NCBI GenBank assembly: GCA_016463765.1
Contig: JAEMQS010000001.1
Location: forward strand, 1 to 64,000
Origin: Solirubrobacteraceae bacterium
GTDB taxonomy: Bacteria; Actinomycetota; Thermoleophilia; Solirubrobacterales; Solirubrobacteraceae
Direction: 5' to 3'
Length of the DNA stretch: 64,000 nt
Under the pieces are notes generated by a model. That model was not told the origin of the DNA and did not search any database. It saw only the letters and a list, made by a program, of their open reading frames with translations. This document shows, piece by piece, positions 9,752-19,915 of this stretch; within the stretch, counting starts at the first letter, position 1, and every line of letters begins with the position of its first letter. A program made the position numbers and the translations under genes.

Positions 9752-10264
9752 TCAGTCCAGCTCCACGAGCGTGAAAGCGATGGCCCCGTCGCGCACCACG
9801 GCCTCGCCCATCGTGTGCTTGGGCGCCCGCCGCCGGTCTGCCGCGCTGCCCGGGTTGAAGATCTGAAAGGCCCCGTCCTCCGAGGTCTCGTGCAGCGGGA
9901 TGTGGGAGTGGCCGAACACGACGGCGTCGGCGTCGGGGTACTTGCGGCGCATGCGCTCGAGCCGGCCGGCGGCGGGCCCGCCGTTGTGGGTCATCACGAC
10001 CTGCACGCCCTCGAACTCCAGCGTGAGCCGCGCGGGCAGGCGCGCGCGGACGTCGTCATCGTCGGCGTTGCCGCAGATTGCGTGGACAGGTGGGCCGAGG
10101 GCCACGAGGTCGTCGAGCACGGGGACGCGCATGAGGTCGCCGGCGTGCAGGATCGCGTCGGCGCGCCGCAGCCGGTCCAGCGTGCCCGGCGGCAGGCCGC
10201 GCCGCCCTTCGACGGCCTCGACCCCGGCGGCGAGGTGCGTGTCGGAGATGATCGCGAGGTTCAT
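9752..10264 (-). CDS. YfcE/MJ0936-like metallophosphoesterase
   Basis: MNLAIISDTHLAAG...ILHAGDL...AICGNADDDDV...VVMTHNGG...VVFGHSHIP...IFNPGSAADRR. Confidence 0.88.
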   Translation of the reverse strand: MNLAIISDTHLAAGVEAVEGRRGLPPGTLDRLRRADAILHAGDLMRVPVLDDLVALGPPVHAICGNADDDDVRARLPARLTLEFEGVQVVMTHNGGPAAGRLERMRRKYPDADAVVFGHSHIPLHETSEDGAFQIFNPGSAADRRRAPKHTMGEAVVRDGAIAFTLVELD

Positions 10265-11169
10265 GCGCGGCGACGCGAGAGGATCTGGCGCTTGACGATG
10301 TCGTAGGCCTCGCGGGGACGGCCGCCCGGGGTGAAGAGCGCGGAGTCCCAGTTCTCCTGCGGCCCACCGGCGCTCCAGTGGTAGATGTAGACGCGCTCGA
10401 AGCGGTCGCTCATCGGGATGATCTCCCGGAAGAGCCACTTCAGCGCGCGGACCGCGTGGGTCGGGGACTCGTCGAGCGGCACCTTCGTCTTGCTCGTGCG
10501 CCGCACGAGCCCGCCGACCTCGGTCAGCCAGATCTTGCCCTTGACCGCGCGCAGCATGTCCCGCGAGCTCGTCGTCCGGAAGCGGTTGGTGTCCACGTAG
10601 TTGTGCAGGCCCCAGACCTCGGGCTCGTGTCCCGCCGCCTTGGTGAACCGTCGCGCCCAGGACACCATGTTGGGCATGTCCAGCAGCTCAGCGGCCAGGA
10701 CCGTGCAGTCGCGGCACTCGCGACGGATCGCCTTGTAGTACGCCGCGACGAGCGCCGGGCGGTTGCACACCGGCTGACCGCAGTGGTTGGCCTCGTTCCA
10801 GGTCGCGTACGTGTCGACCCACGGATAGCGCTCGCGGAAGCGGCGGAACTCGAACTTGAAGCGCGAGGGCGTGGGCAGCGACCGCCGGTCGGTCCGCGAG
10901 TGCCCGAAGGTCACGAGGGGGTCGACGTTCGCCCGGCGGGCCGCCGCCATCCACTGGTCGATCTCCGTCCGCTGCCACTCGTGAGACAGCGCGTCCCACG
11001 CGACGGTGAGCCGTGCGAACCGGATGCCCAGCGTGCGAAAGCGCGTGTCGTCGAACATCGACGCCTTCTGGTCGCCGATGCCGATCGCGGCGCCCCGTGC
11101 GTGGACAGCGGGCGCCAGGCCCCCGGCCAGCGCAGCGGCCGCGAGCACGACGACGAACAGGCGTGTCAC
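10261..11169 (-). CDS. Secreted glycoside-hydrolase-like (TIM barrel) protein
   Basis: GTG start overlapping upstream cupin stop; signal peptide VTRLFVVVLAAAALAGGLAPAVHA; TWNEANH and WLTEVGG (candidate acid/base and nucleophile Glu). Confidence 0.65.
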   Translation of the reverse strand: MTRLFVVVLAAAALAGGLAPAVHARGAAIGIGDQKASMFDDTRFRTLGIRFARLTVAWDALSHEWQRTEIDQWMAAARRANVDPLVTFGHSRTDRRSLPTPSRFKFEFRRFRERYPWVDTYATWNEANHCGQPVCNRPALVAAYYKAIRRECRDCTVLAAELLDMPNMVSWARRFTKAAGHEPEVWGLHNYVDTNRFRTTSSRDMLRAVKGKIWLTEVGGLVRRTSKTKVPLDESPTHAVRALKWLFREIIPMSDRFERVYIYHWSAGGPQENWDSALFTPGGRPREAYDIVKRQILSRRRA

Positions 11170-11543
11170 CCGGCGCTCTCCTCCTCGGTGAGCACGGTGT
11201 CCTCGTGGGTGTAGGCGGGCGCACAGCAGCACAGCAGCCGCAGGGGCGTGTCGCCCGTGTTCCAGAGCTTGTGGACCGCCCCGGGGGCGATCACGATGCA
11301 GTCGCCGGGCGTCACGTCGCGCTCCTCGCCATCGACGCGCAACCGCCCCGTTCCCGCCGTGAAGTAGTACAGCTCCTCGGTGACCCGGTGGTAGTGCTCG
11401 GTCGTCGCCCCGCCCGGTGGCACGGTGGCCTCCGCGAGGGACTGGTTGACGGCCGGGAGGGACACGCGGCCGGCGAGCTCGCGGATCTCCGAGCCGTCAA
11501 GCGTGGTGAACGGTTCGACGTCATCGAGGTTCCTAACGCGCAT
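11166..11543 (-). CDS. Cupin domain protein
   Basis: TTEHYHRVTEELYYFTAGTGRLRVDGEERDVTPGDCIVIAPGAVHKLWNTGDTPLRLL. Confidence 0.88.
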   Translation of the reverse strand: MRVRNLDDVEPFTTLDGSEIRELAGRVSLPAVNQSLAEATVPPGGATTEHYHRVTEELYYFTAGTGRLRVDGEERDVTPGDCIVIAPGAVHKLWNTGDTPLRLLCCCAPAYTHEDTVLTEEESAG

Positions 11544-11595
11544 GGCCGGTCAATGTATCGGTGCCCCCTGATGCCGGTACCCTTCGCGGGCCCCT

Positions 11596-12225
11596 ATGGA
11601 TCTTCGCTTTCCCACCGATCTGACCCGCCGGACCGAGCCCACGAGCGCCAAGCGGGCGCAGGTCGAGCGCGACGTGCTGCTCGCCGTCGACACCATGCTC
11701 CAGGAGGGCGGGCGGTGGAACGATCTCTCCATCGAGCGGATCGCCACCACCGCCGGAATCTCCCGCACCGCGTTCTACTTCTACTTCAAGGACAAACGCG
11801 AGGTCCTGATGCGGCTGCTCCAGGACGTCGGCCAGGAGGTCTACGAGCAGAGCGCGTGGCTGAACGGCACCGCGGAGGGTCGCGAGACCATCGTCATCGC
11901 CATGCGCGGCGTCCACGCGATCTACCAGGAACATGGCGCGTTGCTGCAGGCCGTGGTCGAGGTCTCCGCCGTCGACGAGACCGTCAGCGCGGTCTTCCAG
12001 GGCGTGCTCGACGCGCTCGTCCACGCGGCCATGGATCGCATGGCGGAGGTGGAGGCCACGGGCGAGGCATCGCCCATCCACCCCACCGAGGCGACCGCCC
12101 GGGCCCTCGTCGGCATGACCGAGCGGGCGTTCTACACCTGGCGCCTGCGCGGCGAAGAGGTCACGGAGGCGCACGTCGATGCGCTTGCCGAGATCTGGGT
12201 CCGCGCCGTCTACGGCGCCGCATGA
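11596..12225 (+). CDS. TetR family transcriptional regulator
   Basis: N-term HTH: IERIATTAGISRTAFYFYFKDKREVLMRLL. Confidence 0.88.
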   Translation: MDLRFPTDLTRRTEPTSAKRAQVERDVLLAVDTMLQEGGRWNDLSIERIATTAGISRTAFYFYFKDKREVLMRLLQDVGQEVYEQSAWLNGTAEGRETIVIAMRGVHAIYQEHGALLQAVVEVSAVDETVSAVFQGVLDALVHAAMDRMAEVEATGEASPIHPTEATARALVGMTERAFYTWRLRGEEVTEAHVDALAEIWVRAVYGAA

Positions 12226-12226
12226 G

Positions 12227-13402
12227 CTACGACCCGCGGCGCACGGCCTCGAATTCGCCGGTCTCCAGGTCATGGCGCACCGCGGCGTCGATGACGTGTT
12301 CGGCGGTCTGCGGATCGCTGCGGCGCAGCTGCCACGCGCGCAACCGGCGGAACTTCACGATCTCGAGCACGTAGACGAGGTAGACCGACCAGATGAGCGC
12401 GAGCAGGATGAGCCCGCCCATCACGATGGTCCAGCGCAGGTCCAGCGCGCCGCCGTTGTCGCTGTAGGGCACGAAGCGCAGCGCGACCGCCAGGCCGGCC
12501 ATGCTCGCCATCCAGGCGTAGAGGTACAGCGCGGTGCGCCGCGGCGAGAAGCCGATCCGGTCGAGGCGGTGGTGGAAGTGCTCGCGGTCGGCCTCGTAGA
12601 CCGGTCGTCGGTACTTCAGGCGCTTGAGCACCACGAAGGTCGTGTCCAGGAACGGGACCGCGAGCACGACGAGCGGCAGGATCAGCGCGAGCACCGCGTT
12701 GGTCTTCACCGCGCCGAGCACCGCGATGCAGCCCAGCAGGAGACCGAGCAGGTTCGCGCCGCAGTCGCCCATGTACGACGAGGCCGGCGGGAAGTTGAAG
12801 ACCAGGAAGCCCAGCGCGGCGCCCGCCACGATCGCGGACAGCACGCCCGCGTCGTTGCGGCCGAGGTCGAACGCGATGACGGCGAACGCGGCGGCGCTGA
12901 TCATCCCCACCCCGGCCGCGAGCCCGTCGACCCCGTCGGAGAAGTTGACGATGTTCATGACCGCGACCATGCCGAGGATGGTCAGCGGCGCCCCCGTCCA
13001 CTCGAAGTCGACCGGGCCGATGAAGGGCACGGTGACGTTGTCGACGACGACCCCCATCGACACGGGGATCGCCGCGGCCGCCACCTGGCCGGTGAGCTTG
13101 ACGACCGCGGGCAGGTCGAACCGGTCGTCGAGCGCACCGACGACGGTGATCAGCGTGGCCCCGAGCAGCACGCCGCGCAGCTCCTCGGTGATGTCGAGCA
13201 TGAGCAGCACGCCGACGAGCACCCCGGCGTAGATCGCCAGGCCGCCGAGCAGGGGCGTCCCGCCCGGGCCGAGTCCGCGCTCGCGCGGCGCGTCCACCGC
13301 GCCGACGCGTCGCGCGAACACGGCGGTGGCGGGCGTGAGGGCGGCGGCGACACCCGCAGCGACGAGCAGACCGGCCAGCGCGTCGAAGACATCGGGGCGC
13401 AT
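12227..13402 (-). CDS. wecA: MraY/WecA-family undecaprenyl-phosphate sugar-1-phosphate transferase
   Basis: Multi-TM; LLGGLAIYAGVL, NIVNFSDGVDGLAAG, YMGDCGANLLGLLLG, REHFHHRLDRIGFSPRR. Confidence 0.85.
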   Translation of the reverse strand: MRPDVFDALAGLLVAAGVAAALTPATAVFARRVGAVDAPRERGLGPGGTPLLGGLAIYAGVLVGVLLMLDITEELRGVLLGATLITVVGALDDRFDLPAVVKLTGQVAAAAIPVSMGVVVDNVTVPFIGPVDFEWTGAPLTILGMVAVMNIVNFSDGVDGLAAGVGMISAAAFAVIAFDLGRNDAGVLSAIVAGAALGFLVFNFPPASSYMGDCGANLLGLLLGCIAVLGAVKTNAVLALILPLVVLAVPFLDTTFVVLKRLKYRRPVYEADREHFHHRLDRIGFSPRRTALYLYAWMASMAGLAVALRFVPYSDNGGALDLRWTIVMGGLILLALIWSVYLVYVLEIVKFRRLRAWQLRRSDPQTAEHVIDAAVRHDLETGEFEAVRRGS

Positions 13403-13470
13403 CCGCACCATTATGGGGGCCCACCCTCCCGGAGTGGGTGGGCGGCAGGCGGTCACTAGGCTCCCCGGCC

Positions 13471-14496
13471 GTGCGGATCCTGCTCGTGTCGCAGATGTAC
13501 CCGTCGCCTGCCGCTCCGGACCTCGGTGCGTTCGTCGCCCTTGTGGAGCGCGAGCTGACCGCCCAGGGACACGAGGTGCGCCGGGCGGTCATCGACCACC
13601 GCGGGGGCGCGCCGACCAAGCACGTTGTCCTGCTGAAGGACGCTGTGCTCAAGGCGCGCCGGTTCGGTCCCGAGGTCGTCTACGCCCACTTCCTGGTGCC
13701 CGCGGGCGCCGTCGCCGCGATCGCCGCGGCGTCCGGTGGGGCGCCCCTCGTGGTCACGGCCCATGGCACCGACGTCTTGAACGCCGAGCGGAGCGCCGTG
13801 TTGCGTGCCATCACCGGCATGACGATCCGCCGGGCGGCCGCGGTCATCGCCGTCTCCCAGCACCTGGCCGACCGGCTCGCGCGCGTCGTCCCTGCGGCCC
13901 AGCCGAAGATGTCGGTCATCAACTGCGGTGTCGACCTGGCGGTCTTCTCCCCCCGTGACGCGGCGCAGGCGCGCGCGGAGGTCGGCTGGACCGGCGACGG
14001 GCCGTTCGTCGTGTGCGCCGGGTCGCTGGAGGAGCGCAAGAACGTGATGCGCCTGACCGAGGCGTTCGCCCGGCTGGGCCGCGGTCAGCTCGCGTTCGTC
14101 GGCGACGGCAGCCTGCGCGACGCCGTCGCGACGCGCCCGGGTGTCCGCGTGACGGGACGCATCCCCCATGAGGACGTCGCCGCGTGGCTTGCGGCCGCCG
14201 ACGTCGTCGCGCAGCCGTCGCTCACCGAGCCCTTCGGCCAGGTCACGCTCGAGGGGATGGCGATGGCGCGCTCGGTCCTCGCCACACGCGTGGGTGGTCC
14301 ACCGGAGTTCGTCCCGCCGGCCGCGGGGGTGCTGATCGACCCCGAGCGCACGGATGACGTCGAGCGCGGGCTCCGGGCCGCACTCGAGCTCCCGTGCCCG
14401 AACCCGGCGGCGCGGGCGGCGGCGCTGGAGCACGGGTCTGCGGCGCAGGCGGCGCGGATCGCCGACGTGCTCCAGCGGGCCGTCAGCGCTGGCTGA
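13471..14496 (+). CDS. Glycosyltransferase family 4
   Basis: GTG start VRILLVSQMYPSPAAPDLGAFV; VSQHLADRL, SLTEPFGQVTLEGMAMARSVLATRVGGPPEFV. Confidence 0.85.
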   Translation: MRILLVSQMYPSPAAPDLGAFVALVERELTAQGHEVRRAVIDHRGGAPTKHVVLLKDAVLKARRFGPEVVYAHFLVPAGAVAAIAAASGGAPLVVTAHGTDVLNAERSAVLRAITGMTIRRAAAVIAVSQHLADRLARVVPAAQPKMSVINCGVDLAVFSPRDAAQARAEVGWTGDGPFVVCAGSLEERKNVMRLTEAFARLGRGQLAFVGDGSLRDAVATRPGVRVTGRIPHEDVAAWLAAADVVAQPSLTEPFGQVTLEGMAMARSVLATRVGGPPEFVPPAAGVLIDPERTDDVERGLRAALELPCPNPAARAAALEHGSAAQAARIADVLQRAVSAG

Positions 14497-15064
14497 GGCC
14501 GGGCAGGCCGTCGAGGCTGGTGGCGGCGCGCCTGCGCCGGAACGCCAGCAGGTCCTCGGCGCCCTGCTTGCGCTCCTTGACCTCGTAGTGGCGGTCGTAC
14601 GTGTCCCGCTCCCCGACGTAGTCCATCACCGGCACGCCGTACCCGCACGAGTCGGCGATCCGCTCGACGTTCACCCGGATGATCGACCGGATCGAGCGCT
14701 CGGTGCCCTGGGTCGCCCCGGCCGGGAACGCGCCGATGACCTCATCGAACGCGGACGTCCCGTTCTCCAGCACCTCGCCCCGGCCGTGCATCCGCAGGAT
14801 CCGCGGCCCGCCCTCGAACGCGCACAGCATCACGACGATCCGGCCGTTCTGCTTGAGGTGCGCGATCGTCTCCACGCCGCTGCCGAACACGTCGAGATAC
14901 GCCACCTGGCGCGGCCCGAGCACCCGGAAGCTGTCCATCCAGCCCTTCGGCGAGATGTTGACCAGGCCGTCGTCACCGCTCGGTGCGGTGCCGACGAAGT
15001 ACATGCGCTGCCGGCCGATCCAGTCGACGAGCGCAGGCGTGAGCTCGTCGAACTCCTGGCCCAT
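14483..15064 (-). CDS. Pyridoxamine 5'-phosphate oxidase-family protein
   Basis: MYFVGTAPSGDDGLVNISPKGWMDSFRVLG...NGRIVVMLCAFEGGPRILRMHGRG. Confidence 0.75.
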   Translation of the reverse strand: MGQEFDELTPALVDWIGRQRMYFVGTAPSGDDGLVNISPKGWMDSFRVLGPRQVAYLDVFGSGVETIAHLKQNGRIVVMLCAFEGGPRILRMHGRGEVLENGTSAFDEVIGAFPAGATQGTERSIRSIIRVNVERIADSCGYGVPVMDYVGERDTYDRHYEVKERKQGAEDLLAFRRRRAATSLDGLPGLSQR

Positions 15065-15066
15065 GC

Positions 15067-16356
15067 TCAGGCGGGTGTCGGGACCGACAGCTGCTCGTAC
15101 AGCGGGTAGCGCTCGGCGATCGCGGTCACGCGGTCGGCCAGCTCGCCGCGCTTGGACGCGAAGTCCGGCGTGAGGGCCGTCGCGATGATCTCGCCGATCT
15201 CCGCGAAGTCCTCGGCCTGCAGGCCGCGGGTCGCCAGCGCCGGCGTGCCGATGCGCAGGCCGCTCGTGACCATCGGCGGGCGGTGGTCGAACGGGACGGC
15301 GTTGCGGTTGACCGTGATGCCGATCTCGTGCAGCCGGTCCTCGGAGTCCTGGCCCGTGAGCTCGGACTCGCGCAGGTCGACCAGGGCGAGGTGGACGTCG
15401 GTGCCGCCCGTGAGGACGGACACGCCATGTCCGGCGCCGACGAGCGCGCCCGCCACGGCCTGGGCGCCGTCGAGCGTGCGCTGCTGGCGCTCCTTGAAGG
15501 CGTCAGTCGCGGCGATCTTCAGCGTGACGGCCTTGCCCGCGATGACGTGCTCGAGCGGGCCGCCCTGCTGGCCGGGGAACACCGCGGAGTTGATCTTCTT
15601 GGCGAGCTCCTCCTTGCAGAGGATCATGCCGCCGCGCGCGCCGCCGAGCGTCTTGTGGATCGTGGTCGTGACGACGTCGGCGTACGGCACCGGGTTGGGA
15701 TGCAGCCCCGCGGCGACCAGCCCGGCGAAGTGGGCCATGTCGACGAAGAGGTAGGCGCCGACCTCGTCGGCGATCTCGCGGAAGCGCGCGAAGTCCAGGT
15801 GGCGCGGGTAGGCCGACCAGCCGGCGAGGATCATCTTCGGACGGCGCTCGCGGGCGATCTCCGCGACCTTGTCCATGTCGATGAGGTAGGAGTCGGGCTC
15901 GACCTCGTAGGCGGCGACGTCGTACAGCTTGCCGCTGAAGTTCAGCTTCATCCCGTGGGTGAGGTGACCGCCGTGCGCGAGGGACAGGCCGAGGACCGTG
16001 TCGCCCGGATCCATGAGCGCGTGGTAGACGGCGGCGTTGGCCTGCGCGCCGGCGTGCGGCTGGACGTTGGCGTGCTCGGCGCCGAACAGGGCCTTGGCGC
16101 GGTCGATCGCGAGCTGCTCGATGACGTCGACGTGCTCGCAGCCGCCGTAGTAGCGCTTGCCCGGGTAGCCCTCGGCGTACTTGTTCGTCAGGACCGAGCC
16201 CTGGCACTCCAGGACGGCCTGCGGGACGAAGTTCTCCGACGCGATCATCTCCAGCGTGCCCTGCTGGCGGCCCAGCTCGGCGCGGACAGCGTCGGCGACC
16301 TCCGGATCGACGTCAGCCAGCGGCCGGTTGAAGAAGTCAGAAGGAAGATCGCTCAC
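15067..16356 (-). CDS. glyA: Serine hydroxymethyltransferase
   Basis: [66 protein letters not shown] start. Confidence 0.97.
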   Translation of the reverse strand: MSDLPSDFFNRPLADVDPEVADAVRAELGRQQGTLEMIASENFVPQAVLECQGSVLTNKYAEGYPGKRYYGGCEHVDVIEQLAIDRAKALFGAEHANVQPHAGAQANAAVYHALMDPGDTVLGLSLAHGGHLTHGMKLNFSGKLYDVAAYEVEPDSYLIDMDKVAEIARERRPKMILAGWSAYPRHLDFARFREIADEVGAYLFVDMAHFAGLVAAGLHPNPVPYADVVTTTIHKTLGGARGGMILCKEELAKKINSAVFPGQQGGPLEHVIAGKAVTLKIAATDAFKERQQRTLDGAQAVAGALVGAGHGVSVLTGGTDVHLALVDLRESELTGQDSEDRLHEIGITVNRNAVPFDHRPPMVTSGLRIGTPALATRGLQAEDFAEIGEIIATALTPDFASKRGELADRVTAIAERYPLYEQLSVPTPA

Positions 16357-16434
16357 GCACTGCAGGCTACCAACGGCGTCGCACCGCGGAGCGGTGCTTT
16401 GCGCCACGCCGGACACGGCGGTACCGTCGCTCGA

Positions 16435-18387
16435 ATGCGTCGCATCGCCCTCACCATGCTGGCCCTCTGTGCGCTGCTCGTGGCCGCCCCGGCCGCCAGC
16501 GCCCAGGACTCACTTGCCCCGAAGGGCGCCCTCCCGCACTGGCTCCCCACGAAGAAGTGGGTCTACGAGCACTGGCTGCCGTTCGACGAGGGGCGCCTGT
16601 ACCGGCTGCTGGAGGCCGACCGCAAGGCGATCTGGCGGCACCTGCGCGACGACGCCGCCCATGATCTCGAGCAGCTCGGGCGCCGCCGCGGCTACACGCC
16701 CGAGCGCCTCGCCGCCGCCCTGGTCGCGCCTCGCGCCGGCAAGGTGTCCGCCGCCACCCTGCGGACCCTGCGCGCTCGCGCCTACCGCGTCCTGACGCAG
16801 GGCCACATGTCCCAGCACATCCTGTTTCACTCGCTGCACCAGCGGACGATCCCGCTCGCCGCGCCGCGACTGTTCGGGACCGCGTCGGTCGAGGAGTACC
16901 TCCAGCTGCGCCGGGCCGAGCTCAGCCCGCTGCAGATCGGCCGCCAGCACGGCCGGACCCGCACGCAGATGCAGCGTGACATCGTGGCCGCGCTGCGCGC
17001 GACCAACGCCGAGGGCGTGCGCACGGGGATGATCACGCGCAAGCAGGCGCGGATCCTGCTCGACCGCCAGCTGCGCCAGGTCCCGCGCTGGCTCGGCCAG
17101 TCGCGGTACAACGGCCCGCCGCAGACCGGGACGAAGGGCGCACAGTCCATCCCGCTGCTGCCGCCGGGCGACTACGCCAACAACCCGTCGATCAGCGCCG
17201 ACGGCGACACCGTCGTCTTCGACGCCTACCGGGCGAAGATCCCCGAGGCCAAGCGCTTCGGGGAGATCTCGGTCGTCAGCTACCAGGTGGGTGAGGGACG
17301 GCTGCTGCCGATCAGCCACCCGCTGGCGCCGTCCGGCCCGCTGGCCCCGCGCTCGGCCTACAACTCGGCGGTCTCGGGCGACGGGCGCACCGTCATCTAC
17401 GAGCAGGCCGAGGGCAACCTGAACTTCGCCAAGCGGTACTCGGAGATGCAGGTGCTCGCGCGCACCCGGCCGGCCGTCCGCGCGGCGACGAGCGTCAGCC
17501 ACCCGGCGAGCCGCCGCAAGCGCTCGCGCAGCGCCTACAACCCGTCCGTGTCCGCAGATGGCCGGTTTGTCGCATTCGAGGCGACCGACGACGGCGGCGG
17601 CACCAAGCCGTCTCGCAACGGCGTGTGGGTCCGTGACCTCGTGCGCGGGACCGACCGGCTCATCGGCGAGGGCAGCGGCGGCGCGATCTACGAGCCGCGC
17701 CTGCTCGGGGACGGCAGCGGCCTGCTCGTGACCGCGGCCGACGCGGGCTCGGACGGGCACACCCTCGTGTATCTGCGGGGCCTGACCGCCGAGAAGACCA
17801 CGCTCGTCAGCCGCGCCACTGGCGCCGACGGCACCGCGGCGACCGCGGACGCCGACCAGCCCGCCGGATCGCACGACGGGAGCATCGTCGTGTTCGCCAG
17901 CGCCGCGCCGAACCTCGGCGCCCGGGCGGGCCACGCGCGGATCTTCGTGCGCGACGTCGCCGCCGGGTCCACCACGGCGATCAGCCCGCGCGACGGGTTC
18001 GCGTTCGACCCCGCGGTGTCGGCCGACGGCCGCTTCGTCGCCTACGCGCTGCGCCGTGGCGCCTCCCCCACCCGCTCGTCGGTCTGGCTGCACGACCGGG
18101 TGACCGGGGCGACGACCCTCGTGAGCCGCCGCGCGAACGGGACCGCCGCCGACGGCTACAACGCCGAGCCCGCCGTGTCCGCGGACGGGACGCGCGTGGC
18201 GTACACCTCGACCGGCGGCACGCTGTCACGGCGCAAGGCGGCGAACCTCGCGGGCGTGTTCCTGTACGACCGCAAGACCGGCACGACGACGCTGCTCTCG
18301 ACCCACGCGCCGCTCAAGGCGAAGGCCAGCACGGCGGGCGCCGCGGCGAGGCCGACGGGCGAATACCTCTGCCCACTCGCGCCCTGA
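16435..18387 (+). CDS. Secreted protein with uncharacterised N-terminal region and TolB/PD40-like beta-propeller
   Basis: Signal peptide [23 protein letters not shown]; repeated [65 protein letters not shown]. Confidence 0.75.
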   Translation: MRRIALTMLALCALLVAAPAASAQDSLAPKGALPHWLPTKKWVYEHWLPFDEGRLYRLLEADRKAIWRHLRDDAAHDLEQLGRRRGYTPERLAAALVAPRAGKVSAATLRTLRARAYRVLTQGHMSQHILFHSLHQRTIPLAAPRLFGTASVEEYLQLRRAELSPLQIGRQHGRTRTQMQRDIVAALRATNAEGVRTGMITRKQARILLDRQLRQVPRWLGQSRYNGPPQTGTKGAQSIPLLPPGDYANNPSISADGDTVVFDAYRAKIPEAKRFGEISVVSYQVGEGRLLPISHPLAPSGPLAPRSAYNSAVSGDGRTVIYEQAEGNLNFAKRYSEMQVLARTRPAVRAATSVSHPASRRKRSRSAYNPSVSADGRFVAFEATDDGGGTKPSRNGVWVRDLVRGTDRLIGEGSGGAIYEPRLLGDGSGLLVTAADAGSDGHTLVYLRGLTAEKTTLVSRATGADGTAATADADQPAGSHDGSIVVFASAAPNLGARAGHARIFVRDVAAGSTTAISPRDGFAFDPAVSADGRFVAYALRRGASPTRSSVWLHDRVTGATTLVSRRANGTAADGYNAEPAVSADGTRVAYTSTGGTLSRRKAANLAGVFLYDRKTGTTTLLSTHAPLKAKASTAGAAARPTGEYLCPLAP

Positions 18388-18398
18388 CACCCCGCCGG

Positions 18399-18454
18399 CG
18401 CGGTGAGCGTCACATCCTGGTCGCCAGAGCGACACCGATGTGACGCTCAGCGCG
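18399..18454. terminator. Bidirectional hairpin between convergent genes
   Basis: Perfect 13-bp stem TGAGCGTCACATC / GATGTGACGCTCA plus inner GTCGC-CAGA-GCGAC; sits between stops at 18387(+) and 18457(-). Confidence 0.6.
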
Positions 18455-18456
18455 GG

Positions 18457-19071
18457 TCAGGCGAGGAGCCGAGCGACGTCCTCGACGGGCACGGCCCCCT
18501 CGCGCACGATCGCGAACGCCCCGTCGTCCTCGTAGCCGCGCAGGTCGACCATCGTCGACGGGGTGCCCGGCAGCGGGCCCGCGTCGAGGACGAGATCGAC
18601 GCCGTCCCGGATGCCGGCCGGCACGTCGTCGACCGTGCGCGGGTCGGGCTCCCCCGCGAAGTTCGCGCTGCTCTGCAGCATGGGCCAGCGCACGGTGTGC
18701 AGCGCGAACGCCGCCGCGGGCAGGTCGGGCACGCGCACGCCCAGCGTCTCGGGGTCGTCGCCGCACGCCAGGCCGAACCGGCGGCCTGGGTTCGGCACGA
18801 GCACGCCGACCGGGCCGGGCAGCAGCCGCGCCATCGCCTCGCGCGTGCGCGCGCCCAGCTCCGGGACCGCGGCGAAGGCCAGCTCGAGGTCGGAGAACAT
18901 GACCGCCGACGGCTTCTCGATGTCGCGCTTCTTCAGCGCGTACAGCCGGCGGACGGCCTCCTTCTCCTGCGGGTCGCACGCCAGGCCGTAGACCGTGTCC
19001 GACGGGAACACGGCGACCCCGCCGACGCGCAGGCAGCGGGCGAAGGTCTCGGCGGTCGCGGCGTCGATCAT
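18457..19071 (-). CDS. tsaC: L-threonylcarbamoyladenylate synthase (Sua5/YciO/YrdC)
   Basis: GGVAVFPSDTVYGLACDPQEKEAVRRLYALKKRDIEKPSAVMF; position next to prmC/prfA. Confidence 0.92.
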   Translation of the reverse strand: MIDAATAETFARCLRVGGVAVFPSDTVYGLACDPQEKEAVRRLYALKKRDIEKPSAVMFSDLELAFAAVPELGARTREAMARLLPGPVGVLVPNPGRRFGLACGDDPETLGVRVPDLPAAAFALHTVRWPMLQSSANFAGEPDPRTVDDVPAGIRDGVDLVLDAGPLPGTPSTMVDLRGYEDDGAFAIVREGAVPVEDVARLLA

Positions 19072-19075
19072 CGCC

Positions 19076-19915
19076 CTAGGTACGACCGACGACCACCCGG
19101 GGGATGCCCGCGAGGTCCGGGCGCGCCTCGGTCGACGTCAGGCCCGCCTCGCGCATGAGCGCCTCGACGGCCGCCGCCTGCCCCGCGCCCACCTCGACGG
19201 CGACGAGCGGCACGACTGCCGCCGCCTGCGGGATGAGGCGCCGGTAGACATCCAGGCCGTCGGCCCCCGCGAACAGCGCGCCGGGCGGCTCGTGGTCGCG
19301 CACGTCGGCAGGCAGCCCGGCGCGGTCCCCGTCGGGGATGTACGGCGGGTTCGAGAGCACGGCGTCGAACGCGGCGCCGGCCACCGCGTCGAGCAGGTCG
19401 CCGGCGGCGAACGACACGTCGAGGCCGAGCCGCGCGGCGTTCTCGCGCGCGAGCGCCAGAGCGCCCTCGTCGACATCGGTGGCGGTCACACGGAGATCGG
19501 GCCGCTCGTCGGCGAGAGCCAGCGCGATCGCGCCGCTGCCGGTCCCCACGTCGACCACGGACGCGCCTTGCGGGAGCTCGAGCCCGACCTCGACGAGCAG
19601 TTCGGTCTCCGGCCGCGGGATCAGCCCGCGCGGGTCGACCGCGAGGTCCAGTCGCCGGAACCCGCGCGTCCCGATGAGGTACGCGACCGGTGCATGCTCG
19701 ACGGCCCGGCGGCGCACCAGCGACTGGTACTCCCGGATCTGCGGCCCGGCGACCTCGTGCCCGGGATCGAGGAACAGCGCCTCGCGCCGCACGCCCAGCA
19801 CATGGGCCAGCAGCAGCTCGGCATCGAGGCGCGGGGTCTCGGACCCGGACGCCTTGATCGCGACGCCGGCGGAGTCCAGCGCGTCACGCACCGGAACGCC
19901 GGAGGCGATCGTCAC
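19076..19915 (-). CDS. prmC: Release factor N5-glutamine methyltransferase
   Basis: VVDVGTGSGAIALALADERPDLRVTATDVD and NPPY motif VLSNPPYIPDGD; RFRRLDLAVDPRGLIPRPETELLVE-type region; GTGA overlap with prfA. Confidence 0.95.
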   Translation of the reverse strand: MTIASGVPVRDALDSAGVAIKASGSETPRLDAELLLAHVLGVRREALFLDPGHEVAGPQIREYQSLVRRRAVEHAPVAYLIGTRGFRRLDLAVDPRGLIPRPETELLVEVGLELPQGASVVDVGTGSGAIALALADERPDLRVTATDVDEGALALARENAARLGLDVSFAAGDLLDAVAGAAFDAVLSNPPYIPDGDRAGLPADVRDHEPPGALFAGADGLDVYRRLIPQAAAVVPLVAVEVGAGQAAAVEALMREAGLTSTEARPDLAGIPRVVVGRT

